From positions 558,001-622,000 of the forward strand of contig CP054185.1 of the NCBI GenBank assembly GCA_015180985.1: a stretch of DNA of 64,000 nt, written 5' to 3'. Shown here piece after piece: positions 18,619 to 27,222 of the stretch. The stretch is from Flammeovirgaceae bacterium (GTDB lineage Bacteria; Bacteroidota; Bacteroidia; Cytophagales; Cyclobacteriaceae). Positions within the stretch are counted from its first letter, which is position 1. Every line of letters starts with the position of its first letter. Under the pieces are notes generated by a model. It was given only the letters and a program-made list of their open reading frames with translations, did no database searches and was not told the origin of the DNA. Position numbers and translations under genes: made by a program.

Positions 18619-19236
18619 ATGTTTATCGAACCGCAACTTCATAAAAACAATCCCCCCGGCCGGGCCGGCTGGATTGAAGTGATCTGCGGCTGTATGTTTT
18701 CGGGTAAAACCGAAGAACTTATCCGAAGACTTAACCGTGCACTGATTGCCCGGCAACATGTGGAAATATTTAAACCGGTTACCGATAAGCGGTATCACGA
18801 GCAAAACATTGTATCGCATAACGAGCGGGCCATCCGTTCGACTCCCGTAAACTTTGCTTCCGACATTTTGCTGCTGGCCGGTGATTGCGATGTAGTGGGT
18901 ATTGATGAAGCCCAGTTTTTTGATGAGGCCATCGTGGAGGTTTGTAACACACTGGCTAACAGCGGCAAACGGGTTATCGTAGCCGGGCTGGATATGGATT
19001 TTGAGGGCAAACCTTTCGGTCCCATGCCGAACCTGCTCGCGGTGGCCGAGTTTGTAACAAAAGTCCATGCCATCTGCGCACAAACCGGAGAGCTTGCTTC
19101 GTTTTCGTTCAGGCTTACCGAGCACAACCAGCAGGTTCTGCTCGGTGAAAAGGCACAATACGAAGCCCGCAGCCGCAGCAGTTTTAATGAGGGCATGAGG
19201 AAAAGAAAAAATGAGCCGCCAAAAATACAAGAATAA
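18619..19236 (+). CDS. tdk: Thymidine kinase
   Basis: A 205-residue type II thymidine kinase of the nucleotide salvage pathway. The P-loop is GCMFSGKT (24-31), with Walker B-like [12 protein letters not shown] and the lasso region [12 protein letters not shown]. The usual zinc cysteines of the C-terminal domain are reduced: [14 protein letters not shown] retains one, and the second pair is replaced. The porZ-like gene starts 26 nt before the tdk stop, so the two are probably translated together. Confidence 0.95.
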   Translation: MFIEPQLHKNNPPGRAGWIEVICGCMFSGKTEELIRRLNRALIARQHVEIFKPVTDKRYHEQNIVSHNERAIRSTPVNFASDILLLAGDCDVVGIDEAQFFDEAIVEVCNTLANSGKRVIVAGLDMDFEGKPFGPMPNLLAVAEFVTKVHAICAQTGELASFSFRLTEHNQQVLLGEKAQYEARSRSSFNEGMRKRKNEPPKIQE

Positions 19237-21421
19237 CAAGAGTTGGTTTTTTACCGGCATCCTTCTGTTTACGGTAAAGGTTTTTGCCCAGGAAATACCC
19301 CTCGGTACCTGGCGTACACACATTTCTTATAATTCAATTCACTCCATCACACAAAGCTCATCAAAAATTTATGGGGCCACTTTCAACGGAATTAGTATTG
19401 TTGATCGGGCTGACGGATCGATCACTTCACTCAATAAACTTAATGGGCTTAGCGGAACCGGCATTACTGCGATGGCCTTTGATAACAACCGGAATCAAGT
19501 AGTGGTTGGCTATGCTGACGGCAACCTTGACATTGTAAAACAAAACGAGATTATCAATTTCAATGCACTGAAAAACTCACCAACTATTATCGGCTCCAAG
19601 CGAATAAATCAGGTGAGCATTCAACAACCCTATGCTTACCTGGCAACCGACTTTGGCGTGGTGGTATTTGATCTTATCCGTCTGGAAATCAAAGAAACCT
19701 GGCGCGACCTCGGGGTAAGTGGCTCGCAACTGAAAATTTTCGGCAGCACCTTTAAAACCGACAGCATTTTTCTGGCTACTGATAACGGAGTGATTGCCGG
19801 TGATCTGGATGACAACCTGATGGATTTTAACAACTGGAAACGTTTTAACCAGGGCAGTTTTAACAATGCAGTTCAATCAATCACTTATTTCAATACCAAA
19901 GTATATGCGGCAATTAATGGTGATGGGATTTACAACTATGTTAACGGAATCTGGACAAAAGAAATCTTTTTACAAAACGAAGACTTTACAAGCCTTTCTT
20001 CTTTCACTGATTTGTTGATCACAACTTCTTCACAGGTATGGAAAATCAGCAGTGCCGGTGTCCTGACGGAGGTAACCAATAGTCTTACTCAAAAACCACT
20101 ATGCGCTGTGGAAGATAGTAGTGGAAAATTGTGGATTGGTGACGGCCGGAATGGGCTTGTATCGAACACCAGCGGAACCTTTCAGACGTCCAATCCCAAT
20201 GGCCCTTCATTCTCAGGCAGCTTCAGGCTCAAGCACTTTTCCGGTACGGTGTACGCACTGGCCGGTGGCTTTAAGCCTGATTTTACACCAGCCGGAAAAA
20301 CTGAATACGTAAACTACTTTAGTTTGGGCAACTGGAATACCCTGCCAGACTATTTTCAAGAGGATGTTACAGGCGTTGACTTTTCTGCTGACAAAACCTA
20401 TGTATCATCCTTTACCCTGGGGCTTCAGGTACATACCAACACCGTTACCATTTTTAACAGCAGCAACAGTCCGTTAACCAACAGCCGGGTTTCGGCCATT
20501 GCGTCTTCAGCCGAAGGGGTGTGGGTTGCCAATTACAATGCCCCGCAGCCGCTGCACCTGCTTAAGCCGGATAACACGTGGCAGTCGTTCTCCTTTCCGG
20601 TAAGTGCAGCGCAGTACCCGGTTAACCTGCTGGTTGATAACCTGGGCCAGGTTTGGATGATGCTCAATCCATCAGCCGGAGGCATTCTTGTTTTCAACAA
20701 GTCAACCAATCAGCATGTTTATTTAACGGAAGCCCCGGGCGCAGGCGCTTTGCCCAGTCGCAAAGTGTATGCGTTGGCAAACGATCGCAACGGTGCAGTT
20801 TGGGTGGGCACGGATGCGGGTGTTGCTTATTTTCCTGATCCTTCGCGAATATTCAGCGGAAACATCAATTCGGTAAAACCGCTAGTGAATGGAAGGGTAC
20901 TCCTTAACGATGAAAAAACGACCGCCATTGCTGTTGATGGTGGAAACCGGAAATGGATTGGTACCGAACGGGGTGTTTGGTTATTCGATCAGTTTGGCGA
21001 AACACAACTTCTGCACTTCAATGAATCAAACAGCCCGCTGCTGTCTGATAAAATCAATGCCATTGAAATACATCCGTCAACCGGTGAAGTGTTTTTTGCA
21101 ACCGATGCAGGTATTGTTTCTTACCGGTCCGATGCCACTGCAGGTACACCTTCTTTTTCCAACATCAAAATATTTCCAAACCCGGTAACGGCCACATTTA
21201 CAGGCACAGTTGGAATTACCGGCCTCGCCACCGATGCCACGGTAAAGATTACCGATGTATCCGGCCGGTTGGTATGGCAAACGCAGGCCAACGGAAGCAC
21301 TGCTACCTGGAATGTGCGGGATGTCTCGGGCCGCAGGGCATCAACGGGTATTTACCTGGTTATTGCCATTTCGCAGGACGGGAGCGAAAGCATGATTGGA
21401 AAAATCGCTGTTATTAACTGA
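19211..21421 (+). CDS. porZ: PorZ-like type IX secretion beta-propeller protein
   Basis: A 736-residue exported protein. After the signal peptide ([14 protein letters not shown]) comes [16 protein letters not shown], the typical N-terminus of PorZ. Two seven-bladed-propeller-like regions follow (for example [44 protein letters not shown]). The C-terminus is a type A sorting domain ([11 protein letters not shown] through GIYLVIA). PorZ is a surface component of the attachment complex that handles cargo A-LPS. Identity is inferred from architecture; other propeller proteins with a sorting tail are possible. recO follows after 6 nt. Confidence 0.78.
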   Translation: MSRQKYKNNKSWFFTGILLFTVKVFAQEIPLGTWRTHISYNSIHSITQSSSKIYGATFNGISIVDRADGSITSLNKLNGLSGTGITAMAFDNNRNQVVVGYADGNLDIVKQNEIINFNALKNSPTIIGSKRINQVSIQQPYAYLATDFGVVVFDLIRLEIKETWRDLGVSGSQLKIFGSTFKTDSIFLATDNGVIAGDLDDNLMDFNNWKRFNQGSFNNAVQSITYFNTKVYAAINGDGIYNYVNGIWTKEIFLQNEDFTSLSSFTDLLITTSSQVWKISSAGVLTEVTNSLTQKPLCAVEDSSGKLWIGDGRNGLVSNTSGTFQTSNPNGPSFSGSFRLKHFSGTVYALAGGFKPDFTPAGKTEYVNYFSLGNWNTLPDYFQEDVTGVDFSADKTYVSSFTLGLQVHTNTVTIFNSSNSPLTNSRVSAIASSAEGVWVANYNAPQPLHLLKPDNTWQSFSFPVSAAQYPVNLLVDNLGQVWMMLNPSAGGILVFNKSTNQHVYLTEAPGAGALPSRKVYALANDRNGAVWVGTDAGVAYFPDPSRIFSGNINSVKPLVNGRVLLNDEKTTAIAVDGGNRKWIGTERGVWLFDQFGETQLLHFNESNSPLLSDKINAIEIHPSTGEVFFATDAGIVSYRSDATAGTPSFSNIKIFPNPVTATFTGTVGITGLATDATVKITDVSGRLVWQTQANGSTATWNVRDVSGRRASTGIYLVIAISQDGSESMIGKIAVIN

Positions 21422-21427
21422 ATTGCT

Positions 21428-22096
21428 GTGCTGCAGAAAACGCGAGGCATCGTATTTCGATTTACCCGGTTCAGGGAAACCTCCATCATCGTTACCATTT
21501 TTACTGAGCATTTTGGATTACAGTCGTATATCGTTAACGGAGTGCGCAGTGCTTCGGCTAAAGGAAAGATGGCCCTGTATCAGCCGTTAACACTTCTTGA
21601 CCTGGTTGCGTATCATAAGGAACATGGCAACATCATGCGGCTTAAAGAAGTAAAATGTTTATACCATTATCAAACCATTTCAACTAACATTAAAAAATCA
21701 ACCATCGTGTTGTTTTTAGCCGAGCTGGTAAGCAAAACAGTTAAGGATGAAAGCCACGCCCCTGAATTATTTGATTTTCTATCCGGCTCACTGATTACGC
21801 TCGATGAAATGAAATCCGGATTCGAAAATTTCCACCTGGTGTTCCTGGTACGGCTTAGTCGCCTGCTTGGGTTTGGGGCATATTCAACAACGGATATTAC
21901 AGGCGGGAGGCATGCCGATGAAACCCTCCTCTCCTTAATCGGCAAGTTGGTAACCTGCGATTACCAGGACCACTTGGAATTGAGCCTTGTGCAACGCAGG
22001 GATATTTTAGACTGGCTTCTGCGGTTTTACAAAACCCACATGGATTCACTGGGTGAGTTTAAATCGGTGCAGGTGTTAAAGGAAGTACTGAGTTAA
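21428..22096 (+). CDS. recO: DNA repair protein RecO
   Basis: A 222-residue mediator that loads RecA with RecF and RecR. The N-terminal OB-fold is visible in TRGIVFRFTRFRETSIIVTIFTEHFG, and the rest is helical with no zinc cysteine cluster. Translation begins at GTG 21428. recR of the same pathway lies about 1.7 kb away on the opposite strand. The gene converges on a TerB-like gene with a 4-nt overlap. Confidence 0.92.
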   Translation: MLQKTRGIVFRFTRFRETSIIVTIFTEHFGLQSYIVNGVRSASAKGKMALYQPLTLLDLVAYHKEHGNIMRLKEVKCLYHYQTISTNIKKSTIVLFLAELVSKTVKDESHAPELFDFLSGSLITLDEMKSGFENFHLVFLVRLSRLLGFGAYSTTDITGGRHADETLLSLIGKLVTCDYQDHLELSLVQRRDILDWLLRFYKTHMDSLGEFKSVQVLKEVLS

Positions 22097-22506
22097 GCCA
22101 CCCGTTTGTGCAATTGATTTACAGAACCTGCACCGGATAGCCTGGCGCTCAGCATCACATCTTCAAACTCAATCTTTGTCTGTTTCAGCGAGTACAGCAG
22201 AAACCTCACCTCTTTCATGTCCATCCGGTCGTCAGCCTGGGCAAGTCGGTACAGGTGTACAAAAGCACTCAGCTTTTCCTCCTCATCGCATTGATTAAGT
22301 CGCTCAACGCCTGTTCTGTAGCTTTGCTGCTCGGATAGCCGTGATGCTACATTCAAAAAGTAGGTGTATAGTGTGTGTGGAATTTCCTCTTCATTTCGGA
22401 TACGTTCCAACATTGCTTTTTCCTGTTCATCAATCTTACCATCTGCACTCATCAGCAAATGGGCAAAATGAAGCAGACCTAACTGGAAATTAAGTGAGCG
22501 GCTCAT
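22093..22506 (-). CDS. TerB-like helical protein
   Basis: A 137-residue all-helical protein with the repeated DGKIDEQEKAML and DDRMDMKEVRFLL motifs of the TerB/DjlA family, which bind metal through acidic residues. Isolated TerB domains are common and need not mean tellurite resistance. No other ter genes are near, so the role is unknown. Confidence 0.75.
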   Translation of the reverse strand: MSRSLNFQLGLLHFAHLLMSADGKIDEQEKAMLERIRNEEEIPHTLYTYFLNVASRLSEQQSYRTGVERLNQCDEEEKLSAFVHLYRLAQADDRMDMKEVRFLLYSLKQTKIEFEDVMLSARLSGAGSVNQLHKRVA

Positions 22507-22566
22507 GGAGTTTTTACCCCTTAGTGAAAAAAGTACAGGGAAGTAACCCGGTATCTGTTTAAAAAA

Positions 22567-23763
22567 TTACCTGAGCTTTTGAAGAGCCTCCTTCATTCGT
22601 TTTAAAGCCTCCCGCAACTCCTTTTCTGAAGCTGCATACGACAGCCTGATGCAGCGGTCATCGCCAAACGCACCGCCTGGGACCAGCGAAACGTGCGCCT
22701 TGTCCAGCAAATACATGCACAGGTCAAAATCGTTCGTTACGGTAATGGTGCCATCCGACTTGCCAAAATAGGATGATACATCAGGGAAGAAGTAAAAAGC
22801 ACCTTGAGGGAAATTAGACTTTACACCGGGTATTTCCTTCAACAGGTTGTACACGATCTCCCTGCGGTTTCGGTACTCCTCTACCATTTTGCGGGTTGGG
22901 CCTTGATCGCCTGTGATGGCCGCCAGTGCAGCACGCTGGGCAATGGAGCAATTGGCAGACGTAAGCTGGCCTTGAATTTTATTACACCCATCCGCAATCC
23001 ATTTTGGCGCCCCGATATACCCCACACGCCAGCCCGTCATGGCATACCCTTTGGCAAACCCATTTACCGTAATGGTGCGCTCAAACATTCCCGGCAGGGA
23101 AGCAATGCTTACCGAATCACCGGTGAAATTGATGTGTTCATAAATTTCATCGGCAATTACCAACAGGTTTTCATGCCTCAATACTACCGAAGCAATGGCT
23201 TCAATTTCCTTGCGGGAAAAAACAGAGCCGGTCGGGTTGCACGGAGAAGAAAAAATAATCGCCTTTGTTCTTTTGGTTATCGCCTTTTCAACCTGACCGG
23301 CTGTTACTTTAAAATCATTTTCAATACTTCCCTTTACAATAACCGGAGTGGCTTCCGATAATCGGATAAGCGCATCGTAGCTTACCCAATACGGTGAAAA
23401 CACAATCACCTCATCGCCCGGGTTGAGCAACGCCAGCATGGCATTCGCAATGGACTGCTTGGCGCCATTGGACACCACCATGTTCTCTGCTTTATACGGA
23501 ACGTTGTTTTCTTTCCGGTACTTGGCCGCCAGCGCTTCGCGAAAATCCTGATAGCCCGCTACCGGGGGGTACGCGAAATACTTTCCTTCATCAATGGCTT
23601 TTTTGGCCGCTTCGCAAATGTGTTGCGGTGTTTTAAAATCGGGCTCGCCCAAACTCAGGTTGATTACATCCAGCCCGCGGTTTTTGTACTCGCGCGCTTT
23701 GGCCGCCATGGCCAGGGTGGCCGATTCTTCAATGGCATTGATACGATCGGAAAGGCTATTCAT
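22567..23763 (-). CDS. PLP-dependent aspartate-type aminotransferase
   Basis: A 398-residue class I/II aminotransferase. The family N-terminus is LSDRINAIEESATLAMAAKA, the substrate loop NLSLGEPDFKTP, the PLP-binding aspartate lies in VIADEIYEHI, and the Schiff-base lysine in NGFAKGYAMTGWR. The late arginine is in IRLSYAAS. It most resembles AspC/AatA-type aspartate (or prephenate) aminotransferases, moving an amino group between aspartate and 2-oxoglutarate. Exact substrate range is not certain. It is upstream of no obvious pathway partner. Confidence 0.92.
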   Translation of the reverse strand: MNSLSDRINAIEESATLAMAAKAREYKNRGLDVINLSLGEPDFKTPQHICEAAKKAIDEGKYFAYPPVAGYQDFREALAAKYRKENNVPYKAENMVVSNGAKQSIANAMLALLNPGDEVIVFSPYWVSYDALIRLSEATPVIVKGSIENDFKVTAGQVEKAITKRTKAIIFSSPCNPTGSVFSRKEIEAIASVVLRHENLLVIADEIYEHINFTGDSVSIASLPGMFERTITVNGFAKGYAMTGWRVGYIGAPKWIADGCNKIQGQLTSANCSIAQRAALAAITGDQGPTRKMVEEYRNRREIVYNLLKEIPGVKSNFPQGAFYFFPDVSSYFGKSDGTITVTNDFDLCMYLLDKAHVSLVPGGAFGDDRCIRLSYAASEKELREALKRMKEALQKLR

Positions 23764-23831
23764 TGCTGGGTGAGTTGTAAAAACAAAGAAAGAGATTAAT
23801 TCGGGAAGTTGAAACCCAAAAGATGCATGAG

Positions 23832-24440
23832 CTAGTTGAAAATTGTTCTTGCAGTTATGCTGCGGCCAAGTGTTATTTCATCGGCATATTCCAGCTCGCC
23901 ACCGACCGGCACACCGCGCGCAATAACGCTTACCTTAACGGGAATATCTTTTACGCGTTTGTGAATGTAAAAAGCGGTTGTGTCGCCCTCAAGTGTAGGG
24001 CTTAATGCCAATATTATCTCCCTGATCTCCGATTGACCGTGATTGAGGCGATTAACAAGCGACTCAATTTTCAGTTCGCCAGGTCCGATGCCGTTAATGG
24101 GCGATATGACTCCGCCCAGCACATGGTAGAGCCCGTTAAACTGGGCTGTGTTTTCAATGGCCAGCACATCGTTGGCATTTTCAACAACGCACAGCACCGA
24201 GCGGTCGCGTTTTACGCCTGCACAGATGGAGCACACCTCCGCATCGGAAATGTTATGACAGTGAACACAAAACCGGATACCAGAACGAAGCTTATTCAAT
24301 GCCTCGGTTAACGAGAAGGTGCACTCCTCCTTTTCCTTAACCAGGTGCAGCACCAGGCGCAGAGCCGTTTTTTTACCGATTCCCGGCAACCGGGAAATCT
24401 GGTTCACAGCTTCTTCAATAAGCTTTGAGGAGTATTCCAC
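23832..24440 (-). CDS. recR: Recombination protein RecR
   Basis: A 202-residue ring-forming partner of RecO and RecF. It has a helix-hairpin-helix near the start (ISRLPGIGKKTALRLVLHLV), a C4 zinc finger (CVHCHNISDAEVCSIC) and a Toprim domain (LCVVENANDVLAIENT). Length is normal. clpS is immediately upstream on the same strand, 5 nt away. Confidence 0.97.
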   Translation of the reverse strand: MEYSSKLIEEAVNQISRLPGIGKKTALRLVLHLVKEKEECTFSLTEALNKLRSGIRFCVHCHNISDAEVCSICAGVKRDRSVLCVVENANDVLAIENTAQFNGLYHVLGGVISPINGIGPGELKIESLVNRLNHGQSEIREIILALSPTLEGDTTAFYIHKRVKDIPVKVSVIARGVPVGGELEYADEITLGRSITARTIFN

Positions 24441-24445
24441 AGGTG

Positions 24446-24736
24446 TTAGATTATTCGGGCGTCAATTCCCGCTTCACAAATAGCATCACGCATCGGCTTG
24501 AGTTCAGCAAGCGTTCCGTGTTTTACCGTGCACTTTCCTTTATGATGGATAATCCAGGTGCACTGTTCGGCCTGCTCAACCGTATGGCGGCAAACCCGAA
24601 TGAGGGTATCAATCACATGGTCAAACGTGTTGAAGTCATCGTTAAACACTACCAGGTCGAGCAAGTCGGTAGTTTCAACAACTTCAAGCACATCAACCAA
24701 TTCCTGTTCCCGTGTTACAGTGCCTGCGCGTATCAT
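24446..24736 (-). CDS. clpS: ClpS-family adaptor protein
   Basis: A 96-residue adaptor that delivers N-degron substrates to ClpAP. The ClpS core is clear: LVVFNDDFNTFDHVIDTLIRVC at residues ~28-49, and HTVEQAEQ with the partner-binding IIHHKGKC. It is directly upstream of recR. The product is slightly shorter at the N-terminus than proteobacterial ClpS. Confidence 0.92.
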   Translation of the reverse strand: MIRAGTVTREQELVDVLEVVETTDLLDLVVFNDDFNTFDHVIDTLIRVCRHTVEQAEQCTWIIHHKGKCTVKHGTLAELKPMRDAICEAGIDARII

Positions 24737-24793
24737 GTCGCTGCAAAATTAAAATAGTTAAGGCAATTCCCCATATGGGTTTTTACGCCAAAA

Positions 24794-24824
24794 TTTGAAA
24801 TTCAACTGAATTACCCATTCTTTG
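24794..24824 (+). promoter_or_regulatory. Likely promoter of the symporter gene
   Basis: TTTG at 24794-24797 and ATTCTTTG at 24817-24824 are spaced 19 nt apart, as in the Bacteroidota -33/-7 promoter, though the first two bases of the -7 box deviate. The start codon is 4 nt downstream, implying a leaderless transcript. Confidence 0.4.
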
Positions 24825-24828
24825 CACC

Positions 24829-26304
24829 ATGTCACCGGCCTTTATTATCTCCATCATCAGCGTTTATTTCCTGGTTCTTATTCTAATTTCGTATTTCACT
24901 TCCAAAGGCGCCACGACTGACACCTTTTTCACAGCCAACCGGCAATCGCCCTGGTACCTGGTGGCTTTTGGTATGATTGGCGCTTCGCTTTCGGGGGTAA
25001 CGTTCATTTCCGTTCCGGGGAACGTAGGCAAAATCGGGTTCGGGTATTTCCAGGTGGTGCTGGGGTATGTGCTCGGCTATTGGGCAATCATTGGTGTGCT
25101 GATGCCGCTGTACTACAGGCTTAATGTCGTTTCAATCTATACCTACCTTGAGCAACGATTCAGTTTCTGGTCGTACAAAACAGGGGCTTTCTTCTTCCTG
25201 GTTTCACGTACCATCGGTTCATCCCTTCGCCTGTACCTGGCAGCAACCGTGCTTCAACTCTTTCTGTTCGATGCCTGGAACATTCCGTTTTTTGTTACCG
25301 TAGCCACTACCATTGTGCTGATCTGGATTTACACCTTTCGCGGAGGGATTAAAACCATTGTCTGGACGGATACGTTCCAAACATTCTTTCTTGTATCAGC
25401 TGTGGCTATCTCGGTTTGGCAGGTGGCCACGCGGCTTAATTTGTCGTTTGGCGAAATGGTGCAAACCATCCGTGAAAGCAAGTATGCCACCGTATTTTAC
25501 TTTGATGATGTGAACTCACCCCTCTACTTCTGGAAGCAATTTCTTGGCGGAGCCTTCATTGCGCTGACGATGACGGGCATGGATCAGGAAATCATGCAAA
25601 AAAATTTAACCTGCCGAACCCTGAAAGATGCACAGAAAAATATGTTCTGGCTCAGCAACATTATTGTTGTTGTTAACCTGATGTTTCTCACGCTTGGCGC
25701 ACTGCTGTACATCTACAGCACAAAAAATAACCTGCCTGTTCCGGTCGTATCCGATGAACTCTTTCCGCGACTGGCCCTGAATGAATTCGGATTGCTGGTT
25801 GGCATTTTTTTTATCCTCGGTATAACGGCTTCTTCGTATGCCAGTGCGGATTCGGCCCTGGCCGGATTAACCACTTCGTTTTGCATCGATTTCCTGAATT
25901 TTAAGGATAAGAATGAACAGGTTAAACAGCGTCAGAAGTTTTATGTACACATTGGGTTTTCACTGCTGTTCCTTCTTATCATTCTAATCTTTAAAGAAGT
26001 AAACAACCGGGCGGTAATTGATGCTGTACTCGGTGTTGCCGGCTATACCTATGGGCCGCTTTTAGGGCTCTTCACATTTGGATTATTTACCCGTTACCGG
26101 GTACGCGATAACCTGGTTCCGGTCGTCTGCGTATCATCCCCAATTCTATCGTATATACTCAGCCTTAACGCACCAACATGGTTCAATGGATATGTCATCA
26201 GCATTGAAATTCTTATCATTAATGGCCTCATTACGTTTGCCGGCCTTTGGCTGATAGCCTATAAAAAAGGAAAAGGCCATTCCGAAATTTCGGAACGACC
26301 TTAA
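24829..26304 (+). CDS. Sodium:solute symporter
   Basis: A 491-residue inner-membrane transporter of the SSS family with about 13 membrane helices. Family features include the N-terminal FFTANRQSPWYLVAFGMIGASLSGVTF region and SYASADSALAGLTTSFCIDF, where serines take part in sodium binding. The substrate (sugar, amino acid, sialic acid or other) cannot be read from sequence. Its last codons overlap a palindrome that acts as a terminator for the opposite-strand neighbour. Confidence 0.9.
   Translation: MSPAFIISIISVYFLVLILISYFTSKGATTDTFFTANRQSPWYLVAFGMIGASLSGVTFISVPGNVGKIGFGYFQVVLGYVLGYWAIIGVLMPLYYRLNVVSIYTYLEQRFSFWSYKTGAFFFLVSRTIGSSLRLYLAATVLQLFLFDAWNIPFFVTVATTIVLIWIYTFRGGIKTIVWTDTFQTFFLVSAVAISVWQVATRLNLSFGEMVQTIRESKYATVFYFDDVNSPLYFWKQFLGGAFIALTMTGMDQEIMQKNLTCRTLKDAQKNMFWLSNIIVVVNLMFLTLGALLYIYSTKNNLPVPVVSDELFPRLALNEFGLLVGIFFILGITASSYASADSALAGLTTSFCIDFLNFKDKNEQVKQRQKFYVHIGFSLLFLLIILIFKEVNNRAVIDAVLGVAGYTYGPLLGLFTFGLFTRYRVRDNLVPVVCVSSPILSYILSLNAPTWFNGYVISIEILIINGLITFAGLWLIAYKKGKGHSEISERP
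26273..26302 (-). terminator. Terminator of the minus-strand gene, hidden in the symporter 3' end
   Basis: A 15-bp palindrome around TTCCGAAATTTCGGAA. On the minus-strand RNA its two irregular positions become G-U pairs, giving a continuous 15-bp stem, and a T-rich run (TTTTCCTTTTTT in minus orientation, counting the last two stem bases) follows. This fits an intrinsic terminator for the gene ending at 26358. Confidence 0.65.
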
Positions 26305-26357
26305 CCCGATTAAAACCAACCCCACGTTGGTGTTGCTGTTAATCCGCTCGGGCGGAA

Positions 26358-26684
26358 TTATTTCTTTACATAATGAAACTCCTGTTTCTCATTTCCTTTC
26401 GTAATACGGATGGTGTATTCACCAAACTTCACATCACAGAAGTCGATAATCATTTTTCTCCGGTGCAGTCGCTGAGCCGTTACCAGGTCGCCATTCATCG
26501 AGTACACCTCAACCCTGGCACCGATTAATTTTCTTTCAGCTTTGAATACAAACAGGTTTTTGTATTTGGTGTTGACGATATCAACTACCTCTTCATGCTT
26601 GCTGGGTATTACTGCAGCCGCTGACAGGGACATGGCTGTGGCCAGAAGAAGGCTAAGGGCCAGCAGCAGAACTATCTTTTTCAT
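26358..26684 (-). CDS. Small secreted protein with sorting-domain-like fold
   Basis: A 108-residue protein with a signal peptide (MKKIVLLLALSLLLATAMSL). The remainder (YKNLFVFKAERKLIGARVEVYSMNGDLV, then GEYTIRITKGN) resembles a single Ig-like domain of the type IX sorting-domain kind, without a cargo domain. It may be a minimal exported protein or a degraded remnant of one. Function is unknown. Confidence 0.65.
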   Translation of the reverse strand: MKKIVLLLALSLLLATAMSLSAAAVIPSKHEEVVDIVNTKYKNLFVFKAERKLIGARVEVYSMNGDLVTAQRLHRRKMIIDFCDVKFGEYTIRITKGNEKQEFHYVKK

Positions 26685-26822
26685 AGGTATTACGTTTCAG
26701 TTTCGCGTACCTATGCCAATACTTGTGCCGTGTAAGAAACAGGGCTTTTTTGCAGAATTTCAGGGATCTGGCTTTGAGAAATTCCAGAATTGGGAGGGCT
26801 GATTCCTGATTTTGAACCGTTA

Positions 26823-27167
26823 TCAGGGGAGTTCGCGGGCAGGATCCCAGAAAATGTCGCCAAACCCCACAATTTTATCGTTAAGCACCCGAATGCCTTC
26901 TCTTTCAAGTAAGCGCTGCATCGTGTAAGGTGTTTTAAAATGATGTTTACCAGTAAGCAGGCCATTGCGGTTTACCACCCGGTGGGCAGGAACACCCTTT
27001 GGTGCCCCGTGCATAGCCCAGCCCACCATACGCGAACTCATTTTTGTGCCCAGGTACCTGGCTATGGCCCCATAGCTTGTTACACGGCCTTTTGGAATAA
27101 GCCGGGTAACTGCATATACATCGTTGAAGAAATTCGATTTCCCGTAAGGCTTTTTCTTACCTGCCAT
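26823..27167 (-). CDS. Alkyltransferase-like protein (MGMT homologue lacking the acceptor cysteine)
   Basis: A 114-residue protein with the winged-helix DNA-binding domain of O6-methylguanine-DNA methyltransferase: RLIPKGRVTSYGAIARYLG and SSRMVGWAMHG with the arginine finger. The normal PCHR active site reads PAHRVV, so the methyl-accepting cysteine is replaced by alanine. In the known ATL family this position is often tryptophan or alanine, and the proteins flag alkylated guanine for nucleotide excision repair. So it probably binds and does not repair lesions itself. Confidence 0.88.
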   Translation of the reverse strand: MAGKKKPYGKSNFFNDVYAVTRLIPKGRVTSYGAIARYLGTKMSSRMVGWAMHGAPKGVPAHRVVNRNGLLTGKHHFKTPYTMQRLLEREGIRVLNDKIVGFGDIFWDPARELP

Positions 27168-27189
27168 ACCGTTAGCGCGATTGTCTTGT

Positions 27190-27197
27190 TAAATTTG
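27190..27197 (+). promoter_or_regulatory. Bacteroidota -7 box before the Ig-domain gene
   Basis: TAAATTTG matches TAnnTTTG and sits 25 nt before the GTG start at 27223, in the divergent gap from the alkyltransferase-like gene. Confidence 0.45.
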
Positions 27198-27222
27198 CGG
27201 CCACTTTTAAGGTAAACCAACT

